NCBI GenBank assembly: GCA_944320845.1
Contig: CALUJA010000006.1
Span: forward strand, 99,520-163,519
Origin: an uncultured Phocaeicola sp.
Lineage (GTDB): Bacteria; Bacteroidota; Bacteroidia; Bacteroidales; Bacteroidaceae
Length of the DNA stretch: 64,000 nucleotides
Reading direction: 5' to 3'
A program made the translations under genes and the position numbers. Below, in pieces: positions 8,189-17,104 of the stretch. Below the pieces are notes generated by a model, which saw nothing but the letters and a program-made list of their open reading frames with translations, ran no database searches and had not been told where the DNA came from. Positions within the stretch are counted from its first letter, which is position 1, and each line of letters starts with the position of its first letter.

Positions 8189-9763
8189 GTGACAAGCGAA
8201 TTAGTAGTAGACGTACAGCCCAAAGAGATTTCTATCGCGCTCATGGAAGACAAGAACCTGGTAGAATTCCAAAAGGAAGAACGTAATCTTTCCTTCTCGG
8301 TCGGGAACATGTACTTGGGCAGGGTGAGAAAGCTCATGCCGGGACTAAATGCCTGTTTCGTTGACGTAGGATTCGAAAAAGACGCTTTTCTTCACTACTT
8401 AGATTTAGGACCACAATTTCATTCTTACCAAAAGTATCTGAAACAGGTCATCAGCGACCGCAAAAAGCTGTACCCCATCGCGAAAGCTTCCGTATTGCCC
8501 GACATTGAAAAAGAAGGCACCATATCAAACGTGCTCAAGCAAGGGCAGGAAGTAATCGTGCAAATTGTCAAGGAGCCGATTTCAACCAAAGGGCCGCGCC
8601 TGACCTGCGAACTTTCCTTCGCGGGAAGGTATCTGGTATTGATTCCCTTTAACGATAAGGTCTCCGTATCTCAAAAAATTAAATCAAGCGGCGAACGCGC
8701 ACGCTTGAAACAGCTTCTGCAAAGCATCAAGCCCAAGAATTTCGGCGTTATCGTACGCACCGTAGCCGAAGGGAAGCGTGTGGCTGAACTGGACGCCGAG
8801 CTGAAAGTTCTGCTGAAGCACTGGGAAGAAACCATCACTAAAGCACAAAAGGCTACCAAACTACCTGCCTTGGTATACGAAGAAACAAGCCGTACAGTGG
8901 CCATGCTGCGCGATTTGTTCAATCCGTCGTATGAAAACATCTATGTAAACGATGAAACCGTCTACCATGAAGTAAGGGATTATGTAGCCCTGATAGCACC
9001 CGAACGGGTAGGCATCGTCAAACAATACACAGGAAAACTTCCCATCTTCGACAACTTCGGCATCACCAAGCAAATAAAGTCTTCGTTTGGAAGGACTGTC
9101 TCCTATAAAAGCGGAGCTTATCTGATTATCGAGCACACCGAAGCACTGCATGTGGTAGATGTAAACAGCGGCAACCGCTCAAAAGCAGCAAACGGACAGG
9201 AGGCCAATGCGCTTGACGTCAATCTGGGAGCCGCCGACGAACTGGCGCGCCAACTCAGGCTAAGAGACATGGGAGGCATCATTGTCGTTGACTTCATCGA
9301 CATGAACCTGGCGGAAAACCGCCAGAAACTCTACGAACGCATGTGTCAGAACATGCAGAAAGACCGTGCCAAACATAACATTCTGCCGCTCAGCAAATTC
9401 GGATTGATGCAAATCACCCGTCAGCGGGTACGGCCGGCGATGGATGTAGACACGTACGAAGACTGCCCGACCTGCTTCGGAAAAGGGAAAATAAAGCCTT
9501 CCATTCTTTTTACAGATACATTGGAAAGTAAGATTGACTATATGGTCAACAAATTAAAAGTGAAGAAATTCACGTTGCATATCCATCCTTATGTAGCTGC
9601 CTATGTCAATCAAGGATTTTATTCCTTAAAGCGAAAATGGCAGATGAAATACGGATTCGGCATCAAAGTCATTCCCAATCAAAGTCTGGCCTTCCTCCAA
9701 TATAAATTTTACGATACATACGGAGAAGAGATGGACATGAAAGAGGAATTTGAAATCAAATAA
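8189..9763 (+). CDS. rng: Ribonuclease G/E family endoribonuclease
   Basis: 524 residues with a GTG start (MTSELVVDVQ); no in-frame ATG exists before the S1 domain. It cuts single-stranded RNA in rRNA maturation and mRNA decay. Seen: an S1-like domain at about 35-130 (NMYLGRVRKLMPGLNACFVDVG), metal-binding Asp324 (VVDVNSG) and Asp368 (IIVVDFIDM), and the zinc-link CPTC at 426-429. There is no long C-terminal scaffold like that of E. coli RNase E, so the length is that of RNase G. It follows HU and the 30-residue protein. Confidence 0.95.
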   Translation: MTSELVVDVQPKEISIALMEDKNLVEFQKEERNLSFSVGNMYLGRVRKLMPGLNACFVDVGFEKDAFLHYLDLGPQFHSYQKYLKQVISDRKKLYPIAKASVLPDIEKEGTISNVLKQGQEVIVQIVKEPISTKGPRLTCELSFAGRYLVLIPFNDKVSVSQKIKSSGERARLKQLLQSIKPKNFGVIVRTVAEGKRVAELDAELKVLLKHWEETITKAQKATKLPALVYEETSRTVAMLRDLFNPSYENIYVNDETVYHEVRDYVALIAPERVGIVKQYTGKLPIFDNFGITKQIKSSFGRTVSYKSGAYLIIEHTEALHVVDVNSGNRSKAANGQEANALDVNLGAADELARQLRLRDMGGIIVVDFIDMNLAENRQKLYERMCQNMQKDRAKHNILPLSKFGLMQITRQRVRPAMDVDTYEDCPTCFGKGKIKPSILFTDTLESKIDYMVNKLKVKKFTLHIHPYVAAYVNQGFYSLKRKWQMKYGFGIKVIPNQSLAFLQYKFYDTYGEEMDMKEEFEIK

Positions 9764-9772
9764 ATGTAGCAG

Positions 9773-9833
9773 AAAACACGGACTTCATGGAACTATGGGA
9801 CTTCAAACAGCCCAATCCATCAGTCCGTGTTTT
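9773..9833. terminator. Bidirectional terminator between rng and the DUF2490 gene
   Basis: AAAACACGGACT (9773-9784) pairs with AGTCCGTGTTTT (9822-9833) across a 37-nt loop. T-runs follow on both strands. It sits between convergent genes. Confidence 0.65.
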
Positions 9834-9835
9834 TT

Positions 9836-10492
9836 TCATAACGAGACGCCCACCTCTATTCCAAAGATATTTCTTGAGTTTCCCGGTTCATACTGACGGC
9901 AGTAAAAGACATCCGCCGAGCAACGCCCGGACAGTTTTATCTCTATCCCCGGACGATAACGCATGCGCGCCACGCGGAAAAATGCGCGGTCGCCTATCGG
10001 CTGATACAGTTCAGGAGCAAAATATGGTTTCACCCGCCATCCGGACGGTCCATAACTGACCTTCAGGCGAGAGCGCAGGCGATTCTCCACATTTCCTTCT
10101 GAGAATGTTTCCTGAAAGCGCTCGCGCAGAGAGATTTTAAAGTCGCCCCAGTTCGCGCTTACCTGCACACCCAAGTTATAACGATGCCTGAACTTCCATT
10201 CTCCCTTGTCCAAACGGCGGTAATGAAGTTCATAAACACCCTCTACCTGCAGGCAAGGCAAGACATTATACATAAGTCCGGCATCACCTCCCCAGCGGTC
10301 GGCATGCTTCAAATCCGCTTTCGAGCGGAATTCCACCGCCGCCGAAAACTTCAAATCCGGAAGTATCTTATGATTCACCCGTATCATGCTCCAGGTGGCA
10401 AACTCATCGGCCTGTGCATACATACGCATCCCGGCCGAAATGAATACCGCCAACAGGACGTATTTCCAATATGTCGCCTTCAAATCATGCAT
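9836..10492 (-). CDS. DUF2490 family outer-membrane beta-barrel-like protein
   Basis: 218 residues from the ATG at 10492 (MHDLKATYWKY); a longer start at 10540 exists but would put 16 polar residues before the signal peptide. Residues 1 to about 27 form a signal peptide ending MYAQ. The rest has alternating beta-strand patterns, begins ADEFATWSMIRVNHKI as DUF2490 proteins do, and ends in a hydrophobic strand (GIEVGVSL) typical of barrel proteins. The function of the family is unknown. It is the last gene of the cstA-led minus-strand cluster, 167 nt after the DUF3857 gene. Confidence 0.8.
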   Translation of the reverse strand: MHDLKATYWKYVLLAVFISAGMRMYAQADEFATWSMIRVNHKILPDLKFSAAVEFRSKADLKHADRWGGDAGLMYNVLPCLQVEGVYELHYRRLDKGEWKFRHRYNLGVQVSANWGDFKISLRERFQETFSEGNVENRLRSRLKVSYGPSGWRVKPYFAPELYQPIGDRAFFRVARMRYRPGIEIKLSGRCSADVFYCRQYEPGNSRNIFGIEVGVSL

Positions 10493-10659
10493 GTCATTAT
10501 GTTTTTTCCTTCCGGCATCCGGCGTTTCTCCTTGAAACAAATCCGCCTCATCCCGATGATATTCTGTTTTCGTGAAGACAAAAATCTATTTTCCACCTTC
10601 ATTCCTGACTGGAAACGGAACTTTCTGCAACCGCGCCCACCGGATACCGTTTTTTTCCC

Positions 10660-12285
10660 TTATCTCAACACCAGCGTATAGTTGTTCTCGTCCTTCCATT
10701 CACGCATCAGCGCATAAAAGTCCTTGTATTCGGCCGGAGTAACCAACTGCCTATCGACTTTCAATGTGCAGGTAACCTTCACTTCGCCCTGACCCGGCTG
10801 GTATCTGAACACTACTTTCCCGAAAGAATTGCTCACCTCCCTGTCGGACTTCGGCATCCAGGTCATGCCTTCGGGCAGCTCAACGGTGGTAACGAAAGTA
10901 CGGTCGAACTTCATCGGAAGCAGGATATTTTCTTTTATCGCAGTGTTGCTGGCATAAGTATAGGTAAGCATCGGCGCCATATCCCTGCCTTCTGCCGTCA
11001 CGATACGGTAGCCGTTCGGAAGAATGCGGACAGACTTGTCGTCTGCCTTGCGCGTATAGTGCGTTACACCGCCCAAAGCCGGTTCTTCAAGCGCTACAAA
11101 GTTTCCGTTCAAATCTGTCACCGTGAGATAATCTTTAAGCTGCGCTTCTTCTGTCCCCTGCAAAGAGGAATGCAGAGGCTTGAGCTCACTCTTTTCGCAA
11201 AAAGAAAAAATGGCGCTCAACCCCATATTGTCCGGCTGCGACGGACGCGCGGAACAGACTACGACCTCAGCATCCAGCCCGGCCGCACGCTGAAGCGCCA
11301 CACTCAGATTCACCATCTCGACCTTTGTCCCGTAGCCGGAAAGTATTACCTCCGAAGCCGGACGCAGGCGGTATCCTGCATCCTGCAAAGAAACCCCGAC
11401 CGTAGCCAGACGGCTATACATGTGCATCATATATTGCCCGATGGCATCACGCATCTTTGTCCGGTCTCCCCCGGTGTCCTTCGTCAGCTCCTCCGCTTTT
11501 GCCTTGACCACAGCCTCATCGCCTGCCGCAAACTGTTTCTTCAGTCCCTTCAACGCATCGGCATAAGACGGATAAGTGGAAGCGATGACCACCGGCATCA
11601 TCCCGCTTGCCACCTGCTGAATCTTTCCGACATGGCCTCCCTGCGTGGGATAAGCATAGGGACGCGGAGCTACGTTCTTCAAAACCCACTCCACACGCTG
11701 TCCGCCCGCCGTCTTTGTCCTTGCAGGCATAGCGGATGCATTCAGCAGCTCGGCGTGAAGCGGCACATCGCCCTCCGCTTCAATGACACAGGAAAACTCT
11801 TTAATAGGACTCAGCTCTCTTACCGGACAGTATACATCCAGCGCCGGAAGGTATCCCGGACGGCTTATTATGGAATAATCCAGAAAGACAGTCGCACCCA
11901 ACTCCAGTCCGGTATGAACCACCACCATTTCTTTCAGCCGGTTATACGCCGGAGCATCGGCGGCAGCCGAAGGCAGCACCTCGACAAAAGCATTTTCCGG
12001 AGTCTTAATCACGGTTCCGTCCTTCTGCCGAGTGTAGGATTCATGTATCTGCAGCTCCTGATACTGCGGGTCATACGTAATGAATGTCTCGCCATAAAGG
12101 CTGTTCATGGCGGCATGGGTGTAAAGTGTCAGCTCTTTCTGCACCCGAAGTTCCTGGCTGCCGTCGGCACGAAGCGTGTAATGTTTCGCCAACCTGCGGA
12201 ACTCCGCTTCAGGAGATGCCTGCACTTGCAGGGACACGCCCAGCAGAAAAGCGAGCATCCCGACATATAAAGATAGTGTTTTCAT
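10660..12285 (-). CDS. DUF3857 protein with a degenerate transglutaminase-like domain, secreted
   Basis: 541 residues. Signal peptide at 1-23 (ends VQA). A DUF3857-type beta domain spans about 30-200 and a transglutaminase-fold region about 240-360; a beta-rich C-terminal domain follows. Where relatives have a catalytic Cys next to the conserved helix, this protein reads GYGTKVEM (317-324), with no Cys, so the enzyme activity is probably lost. It lies 18 nt after a second, larger DUF3857/transglutaminase gene that keeps the Cys. Likely periplasmic or surface-located. Family assignment is firm; the biological role is unknown. Confidence 0.85.
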   Translation of the reverse strand: MKTLSLYVGMLAFLLGVSLQVQASPEAEFRRLAKHYTLRADGSQELRVQKELTLYTHAAMNSLYGETFITYDPQYQELQIHESYTRQKDGTVIKTPENAFVEVLPSAAADAPAYNRLKEMVVVHTGLELGATVFLDYSIISRPGYLPALDVYCPVRELSPIKEFSCVIEAEGDVPLHAELLNASAMPARTKTAGGQRVEWVLKNVAPRPYAYPTQGGHVGKIQQVASGMMPVVIASTYPSYADALKGLKKQFAAGDEAVVKAKAEELTKDTGGDRTKMRDAIGQYMMHMYSRLATVGVSLQDAGYRLRPASEVILSGYGTKVEMVNLSVALQRAAGLDAEVVVCSARPSQPDNMGLSAIFSFCEKSELKPLHSSLQGTEEAQLKDYLTVTDLNGNFVALEEPALGGVTHYTRKADDKSVRILPNGYRIVTAEGRDMAPMLTYTYASNTAIKENILLPMKFDRTFVTTVELPEGMTWMPKSDREVSNSFGKVVFRYQPGQGEVKVTCTLKVDRQLVTPAEYKDFYALMREWKDENNYTLVLR

Positions 12286-12303
12286 TGTCCTGTTATTTTC
12301 TGA

Positions 12304-14259
12304 TTACTTTTTAACTACGATATACTCTCCGTATGCCTTGCTTGCGTTTACGGCGCGACGGAAGCTTTCCCAGTCAGAAGCCTCATACACCCGTTTCTTC
12401 AGTGCAAGACGGGTATGCAAAAACAGTTTGTCCCCGTCTTGGCGGAGCGCTCCGCTAAAGTCGGCCGCAGCTCCGGTAAAGTCATCCTCCTTCGGCTCTC
12501 CTTTCAACCGGTAACCGGCAGGCAGGCGAAGCGTCTCGTCCATTTCGACCAGGCGCGAACAACCGTCTTTAAAACCGTATTTCCGCTGTTCCAGACTCGT
12601 GTCCACACGCAGATAACTCATCACTTGCGTATAGAGATTGTTCGTTACAAAAGGCTTGAACACCAGTTCGCCCTCACCGGCCATGGCATACGAAGGAATC
12701 TCATAACGGAAGGTTATGCGAATCGGCGCCTTCTGATAGTCTTTCGGATTCTTTCCATAGTCTACACTTACAAGGCGTGCACGGGGGGAAACATTCAAAA
12801 GCTGCTTCTCCATCGTGTTCCGCCATTCACTCTGGAAGCCGGTAGTAAAGATACGGCGGATATTGCTGTCGCTCTGCCCTTCTGCCGTAATGGTGAAAGA
12901 GCCGCTCAACGTGCCTTTCGCGTCTATTCGATTGTCCGCATGGATGCGCACATAGTGGTTTTCCGGAGCTGAGACCGGGGTAAGACACAGGTCTGAACCT
13001 TCCGGAATGCCCGGCAGATAGTTCTGCTGCTGCTCGGCACTGCTCCACAACTCCCGGCAGAACGGCACCCATGTCGGGTCAAGAGGCATCAAAGTGCCGT
13101 TACTCAGGCGCACCACTACCACACAATGGTTGAAATGGTCGGCCGGGATACTCTCGACCCGGCTTCCGGCCATCGTCATCGCCGGATAAGCTTCAAATCC
13201 GGCCATCCGCAAAAAGGCAATCAACGTTCCTGCGATGTCCTTGCAGACGCCACAGCGGTCGGTATAATTCATTTTCAGATTATGGAGCGTAAAGCCTTCG
13301 CCTTTCCCCATCGTCAGACCGGCGTAGCGAATGTTGTCTGCCACCCAGTGGGTCAGCACGGCAATCTTTTCCATCTCGGTTTTCTTGCCCTTAACCAGCT
13401 CGTTTACCTTTTCCTGAGCTTCGGGAATGGCTTCAAAACTTCCATAGTCCTCATTCACCTTGCTAAACCAGCGGGACTTTTCGCGCCAGTCGGGGGTGGT
13501 AGACATCATCAGCTTGGGAGCCGCGTCGAAAAGGTCCACCATGTTCGGCTCTTTCTGAAAGGGCATCATGCCGTTCATGGCAAAGGTATAGGCCTTTTTC
13601 CCGCCTTCAAACCGCACGGACGATGCGCATTCGCCCTGATAAAACTGGAACTGCATTTCCTTTTCCATCGGGACAACCACCTTATATACCTTACGCACCG
13701 TAGGCTCTGAAGCCCAAAAAGGAACAATGTCGTAAAACTGTCCGCGCATGGGAGGTATGAAGCGCGACTCGTCATCGGACAAGCCGTCTAAAAGCGCGTA
13801 TGTAAATCCCTTTTTCGCTATTTCATAATCAATTATGTCGCCGGGCAAAAGTGCGCCGAGTCCTATCATAATCTGACGCGCCCCCCAATAAATGGCACGG
13901 GCCGGAGCTGCATAATCGCAGGCTTGACCGACATCAACCTCCGTCGACGAGCCATCCGCATGATGGATGGTCACTCTCCGAAATTCCGCCGCGGCGGTAA
14001 GCGGGTCGTAATCATACTTCAAGACCCGGTTTTTCAGGGCTCCTCTCAATGTCTGGACCTTAACCGCCCTGCATACGGCAAACGAGCCTTGTCCGGTAGC
14101 CTGTACCGAAACATGCGTACTGTCCAGCAGAACCACACAGTCGGCAGCCGCATACCTGTCATCCTGCGCCTGCCGTTCGTAAGTTTTCCACACTTGTCCC
14201 TGCGCAGCGTCCCATAAGGCGCAACATAAGGCAAGCGCAAACAGCCGTTTGATTTTCAT
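12304..14259 (-). CDS. DUF3857 and transglutaminase-domain secreted protein
   Basis: 651 residues from the ATG at 14259 (MKIKRLFALALCCALWDAAQG), chosen because a signal peptide begins there. A farther ATG at 14301 overlaps the previous stop as TGATG and would add 14 residues, so coupled initiation there is possible. An N-terminal DUF3857 domain is followed by a transglutaminase-like core with catalytic Cys339 in CGVCKDIAG, a downstream His in DHFNHCVV and Asp in LPLDPTW-like context (seen as MPLDPTW). Such proteins may hydrolyse or cross-link peptide bonds in the periplasm. It sits between the barrel protein gene and a paralogue that lacks the catalytic Cys. Confidence 0.88.
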   Translation of the reverse strand: MKIKRLFALALCCALWDAAQGQVWKTYERQAQDDRYAAADCVVLLDSTHVSVQATGQGSFAVCRAVKVQTLRGALKNRVLKYDYDPLTAAAEFRRVTIHHADGSSTEVDVGQACDYAAPARAIYWGARQIMIGLGALLPGDIIDYEIAKKGFTYALLDGLSDDESRFIPPMRGQFYDIVPFWASEPTVRKVYKVVVPMEKEMQFQFYQGECASSVRFEGGKKAYTFAMNGMMPFQKEPNMVDLFDAAPKLMMSTTPDWREKSRWFSKVNEDYGSFEAIPEAQEKVNELVKGKKTEMEKIAVLTHWVADNIRYAGLTMGKGEGFTLHNLKMNYTDRCGVCKDIAGTLIAFLRMAGFEAYPAMTMAGSRVESIPADHFNHCVVVVRLSNGTLMPLDPTWVPFCRELWSSAEQQQNYLPGIPEGSDLCLTPVSAPENHYVRIHADNRIDAKGTLSGSFTITAEGQSDSNIRRIFTTGFQSEWRNTMEKQLLNVSPRARLVSVDYGKNPKDYQKAPIRITFRYEIPSYAMAGEGELVFKPFVTNNLYTQVMSYLRVDTSLEQRKYGFKDGCSRLVEMDETLRLPAGYRLKGEPKEDDFTGAAADFSGALRQDGDKLFLHTRLALKKRVYEASDWESFRRAVNASKAYGEYIVVKK

Positions 14260-14300
14260 AGTCTCATTTTTATTCTTCGTTACAAATTCATTTCCAAGCA

Positions 14301-15542
14301 TCAGAACTGGAACAAGGCCGTAAAGACAATGCGGTTGTTCTTCACCAAATGGGTGTCGACCACTTTTCCTTTTGCATTATTCTCCCCGTAACATGCGCCA
14401 GTCCAAGAGTATTCCGCCCCGAACTTCCAGTGCGGCAGGTTATAGGTCAGTTCCGCCGTAGCCGTAGCAAGCTGGTCAATGTCTGTTCCCGTACCCAAAA
14501 TTCCGGTAACCTCGTCCTTAGCACCCATATTCTTCAGGTATCCGGCAAAAACACCTCCGCGCCATTTCTTTCCATACATGGCACTAATCCACGTATGCGA
14601 GACGCGAAGCGGGGTATACTGCTGTTCTCCCGTCCGCAAATCGGTGGAAGTGATTCCGTATCCTCCGATGGTACTGGTCTGCGTCAGGTTTGAACTGAGC
14701 ACAGTCTTGGCAGCCAGCATCAGCTTGTCATGAGTATATTTTACGTGGGCTTCGCCCGAAAGTCCGGTAACGCGCTCAGAAACCTTATAAACTCCGTCAT
14801 TCGTTTCCGATTGAGTTCGCGGAGTGATGGATGACAGGTGAATGCCGGCTCCTGCCTGGATGCCCTGAGCCTTATAGTCCATGCCCAAATAAAATTCCGG
14901 CACACAACTGTTCTTTATAAACTGCTGATGCTTCTGGGTGTCCGTAGCCCCCGGCTCGTTTGATTTCGGCCCGACCGACAGATACTGCGACTGCCAGACA
15001 GCCGCGGCCGTCAGCATAAAGTTTTTCTGCGTAAACCGGTAGCGCACTTGCGGGGCACGGCTGAACGGCTGATAAGGAGCTCCCATATTCAGATTCAGGA
15101 TTTCCGGAGCCACATCCCCATACAACGGATGCCAGGTCTGACCAACCAGCAAGGCCGACTTTCCCCAATCCAGATTAAAATAGACATGACGGATGCGGAA
15201 CAGGGAATATGTCGTTCCCGAGCCCCGAAAATCAACCTCCACCTTGGCCGAAGTCTTCACCTTGCCCAACATCGGCCCGGTCACATCCAGACCCAAACGG
15301 GTGTAAAGCGTATAAAAGTTCCCGTCCGGCTTGGCATTCAAATCTTTTCCGTCAGCATCCAAAGCCACATCGTTCGGATACATGTAAAATAATCCATCGA
15401 CCGTCTCCGAATTTGAACGGCTGTTATAGAACAAATCCGTACGCACCTGACCGTAAAACTTATAACCAAATCCTTTTTTCTGCGCCATCACGCCACCTGC
15501 CACAGCCATCAAAGCTGCAAGCAAGACTATTCTTCTTTTCAT
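14301..15542 (-). CDS. Outer-membrane porin-like beta-barrel protein
   Basis: 413 residues. Signal peptide at 1-20 (ends GVMAQ). The mature part has many alternating amphipathic strands (for example FYGQVRTDLFYNSRSN, VDFRGSGTTYSLFRIRHVYF) and ends in the aromatic FTALFQF, a typical barrel C-terminus. It resembles DcaP-like trimeric porins. Its gene is 49 nt after cstA and overlaps the next gene by TGATG, so it is probably co-expressed with the inner-membrane CstA permease and may provide the outer-membrane route for the same solute. The substrate is unknown. Confidence 0.75.
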   Translation of the reverse strand: MKRRIVLLAALMAVAGGVMAQKKGFGYKFYGQVRTDLFYNSRSNSETVDGLFYMYPNDVALDADGKDLNAKPDGNFYTLYTRLGLDVTGPMLGKVKTSAKVEVDFRGSGTTYSLFRIRHVYFNLDWGKSALLVGQTWHPLYGDVAPEILNLNMGAPYQPFSRAPQVRYRFTQKNFMLTAAAVWQSQYLSVGPKSNEPGATDTQKHQQFIKNSCVPEFYLGMDYKAQGIQAGAGIHLSSITPRTQSETNDGVYKVSERVTGLSGEAHVKYTHDKLMLAAKTVLSSNLTQTSTIGGYGITSTDLRTGEQQYTPLRVSHTWISAMYGKKWRGGVFAGYLKNMGAKDEVTGILGTGTDIDQLATATAELTYNLPHWKFGAEYSWTGACYGENNAKGKVVDTHLVKNNRIVFTALFQF

Positions 15543-15591
15543 ATCAACTCTTTGTTTTTATTCATTCAAATAACATGATTACCTAAAGCCT

Positions 15592-17022
15592 TCATCTCTT
15601 ACGCTCTTTCCTGAACCAACCGGCAAACCATGCGGCGGCAATCAAGACGCTGCATATACCCACCGGATACGCAACCGCCGCAGACAGACACAATCCCTCT
15701 GGAGCTATCACGATGTAAGTAGAGCATACGCAGGTCATAAACAGGGCAGGCAGAAGGGTTATCCAGTAATTCTTTTTTTCGCGCACCATCCATACCGTTA
15801 CAGCCCATAAGGTAAACACAGACAGTGTCTGGTTGCACCAGGCGAAATATCGCCAGATAATCTTAAATCCGTCTGCATCGCTGAAGCTGTATACCAGCAG
15901 AAAAATAGTGACCAAAAAGATGGGAATGCAAATCATCAGGCGGCGGCGGATGCTCCGCTGCTCGATATGAAAAAAGTCGGCAACAATCAGGCGTGCCGAA
16001 CGCAAGGCCGTATCGCCGCTTGTTATCGGCGCCGCAACGATTCCAAGTATGGCCAGAATGCCGCCGAACTTACCAAGCCACTCCACTGAAATGTCTGTCG
16101 CAACTTTAGCACCTGAATAGGCAATGCCTGTCACCTTATCCACGATGCCGTTTTCATGAAAGAAATAGGTGGCTGCCGCCGCCCAAATCAGCGCGACAAT
16201 GCCTTCCGTCACCATTGCGCCATAAAAAACAGGCCGGCAGTGCTTTTCATTCGTAATGCAGCGAGCCATCAAAGGCGACTGAGTGGCGTGGAAACCACTG
16301 ATTGCACCGCAGGCAATGGAGATAAACATCATAGGGAAAATGGGGTTTTTCTCATACTTAGTCCCGAATCCGTTCCATATTTCGGGCAAGTCCGGACTTT
16401 TAACATACAGCATAACCAATATGCCAACCGCCATAAATAGCAAAGCAAATGCAAACAACGGATAAATGCGCCCGATAATCTTATCGATGGGAAGCATGGT
16501 CGCCAATATATAATAAATGAATATGACCGCCATCCAAAAATAAATGTCAAGCACTTCGGGGGTCATTCCGGCAAGCAATTCCGCAGGGCCGGATACGAAC
16601 ACCGCACCTACCAGCACCATCAAAACGATGGTGAATACGCACGCCACCTTCTTTGTCTTCTGTCCCAGATAACGCCCGATAAGCTCCGGAAGACTTTCCC
16701 CTCCGTTGCGCAAAGACAAAGTCCCGGACAGAAAATCGTGAACGGCACCGGCAAAAATCGTTCCGAACACAATCCAAAGATAAGAGGCCGTACCAAACTG
16801 CGCCCCCATAATCGCACCGAATATCGGTCCCAGTCCGGCTATATTCAGAAACTGAATCATGAAAATCTTCCAGGTTGGAAGCGGAATGAAATCTACACCG
16901 TCGGCTTTCGTCACGGCGGGCGTAGGACGGGAAGAATCCGGAGCTACCAAACGGTTCACATAGCTGCCGTAAAGCCAATAGCCCACCAGTAGCAAAACCA
17001 GCGCAATACTAAATGTTATCAT
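15592..17022 (-). CDS. cstA: CstA-family carbon starvation protein (peptide/pyruvate permease family)
   Basis: 476 residues with about a dozen hydrophobic segments. It has the family blocks LNIAGLGPIFGAIMGAQFG and FGTIFAGAVHDFLSG near residues 60-100, and SGFHATQSPLMARC. CstA proteins are inner-membrane importers linked to peptides or pyruvate under carbon shortage. It is shorter than the roughly 700-residue E. coli protein and lacks the long C-terminal region; I believe this short form is usual in Bacteroides. It heads a minus-strand cluster with a porin-like barrel and three secreted proteins. Confidence 0.93.
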   Translation of the reverse strand: MITFSIALVLLLVGYWLYGSYVNRLVAPDSSRPTPAVTKADGVDFIPLPTWKIFMIQFLNIAGLGPIFGAIMGAQFGTASYLWIVFGTIFAGAVHDFLSGTLSLRNGGESLPELIGRYLGQKTKKVACVFTIVLMVLVGAVFVSGPAELLAGMTPEVLDIYFWMAVIFIYYILATMLPIDKIIGRIYPLFAFALLFMAVGILVMLYVKSPDLPEIWNGFGTKYEKNPIFPMMFISIACGAISGFHATQSPLMARCITNEKHCRPVFYGAMVTEGIVALIWAAAATYFFHENGIVDKVTGIAYSGAKVATDISVEWLGKFGGILAILGIVAAPITSGDTALRSARLIVADFFHIEQRSIRRRLMICIPIFLVTIFLLVYSFSDADGFKIIWRYFAWCNQTLSVFTLWAVTVWMVREKKNYWITLLPALFMTCVCSTYIVIAPEGLCLSAAVAYPVGICSVLIAAAWFAGWFRKERKR

Positions 17023-17049
17023 AGGATTAACATTGCTTTAAAAACGACA

Positions 17050-17057
17050 CAAAAGTA
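17050..17057 (-). promoter_or_regulatory. -7 box for the cstA operon
   Basis: Reads TACTTTTG on the minus strand, 27 nt before the cstA ATG. It lies only 21 nt from the opposing -7 box at 17079-17086. Confidence 0.6.
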
Positions 17058-17078
17058 ACAAATATGACAAATACTTCG

Positions 17079-17086
17079 TATCTTTG
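17079..17086 (+). promoter_or_regulatory. -7 box for the GHL10-like gene
   Basis: TATCTTTG, 18 nt before the ATG at 17105, giving a very short leader. It argues against any start upstream of 17105. Confidence 0.6.
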
Positions 17087-17104
17087 CCGCGAAAAATTAA
17101 AGCC

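Noticed and set aside
11059-12270. Plus-strand frame of 403 codons opposite the DUF3857 gene
   Set aside because: Composition is that of a reverse-complement shadow (rich in Arg, His, Leu), and the opposite strand has a signal peptide and a known domain.
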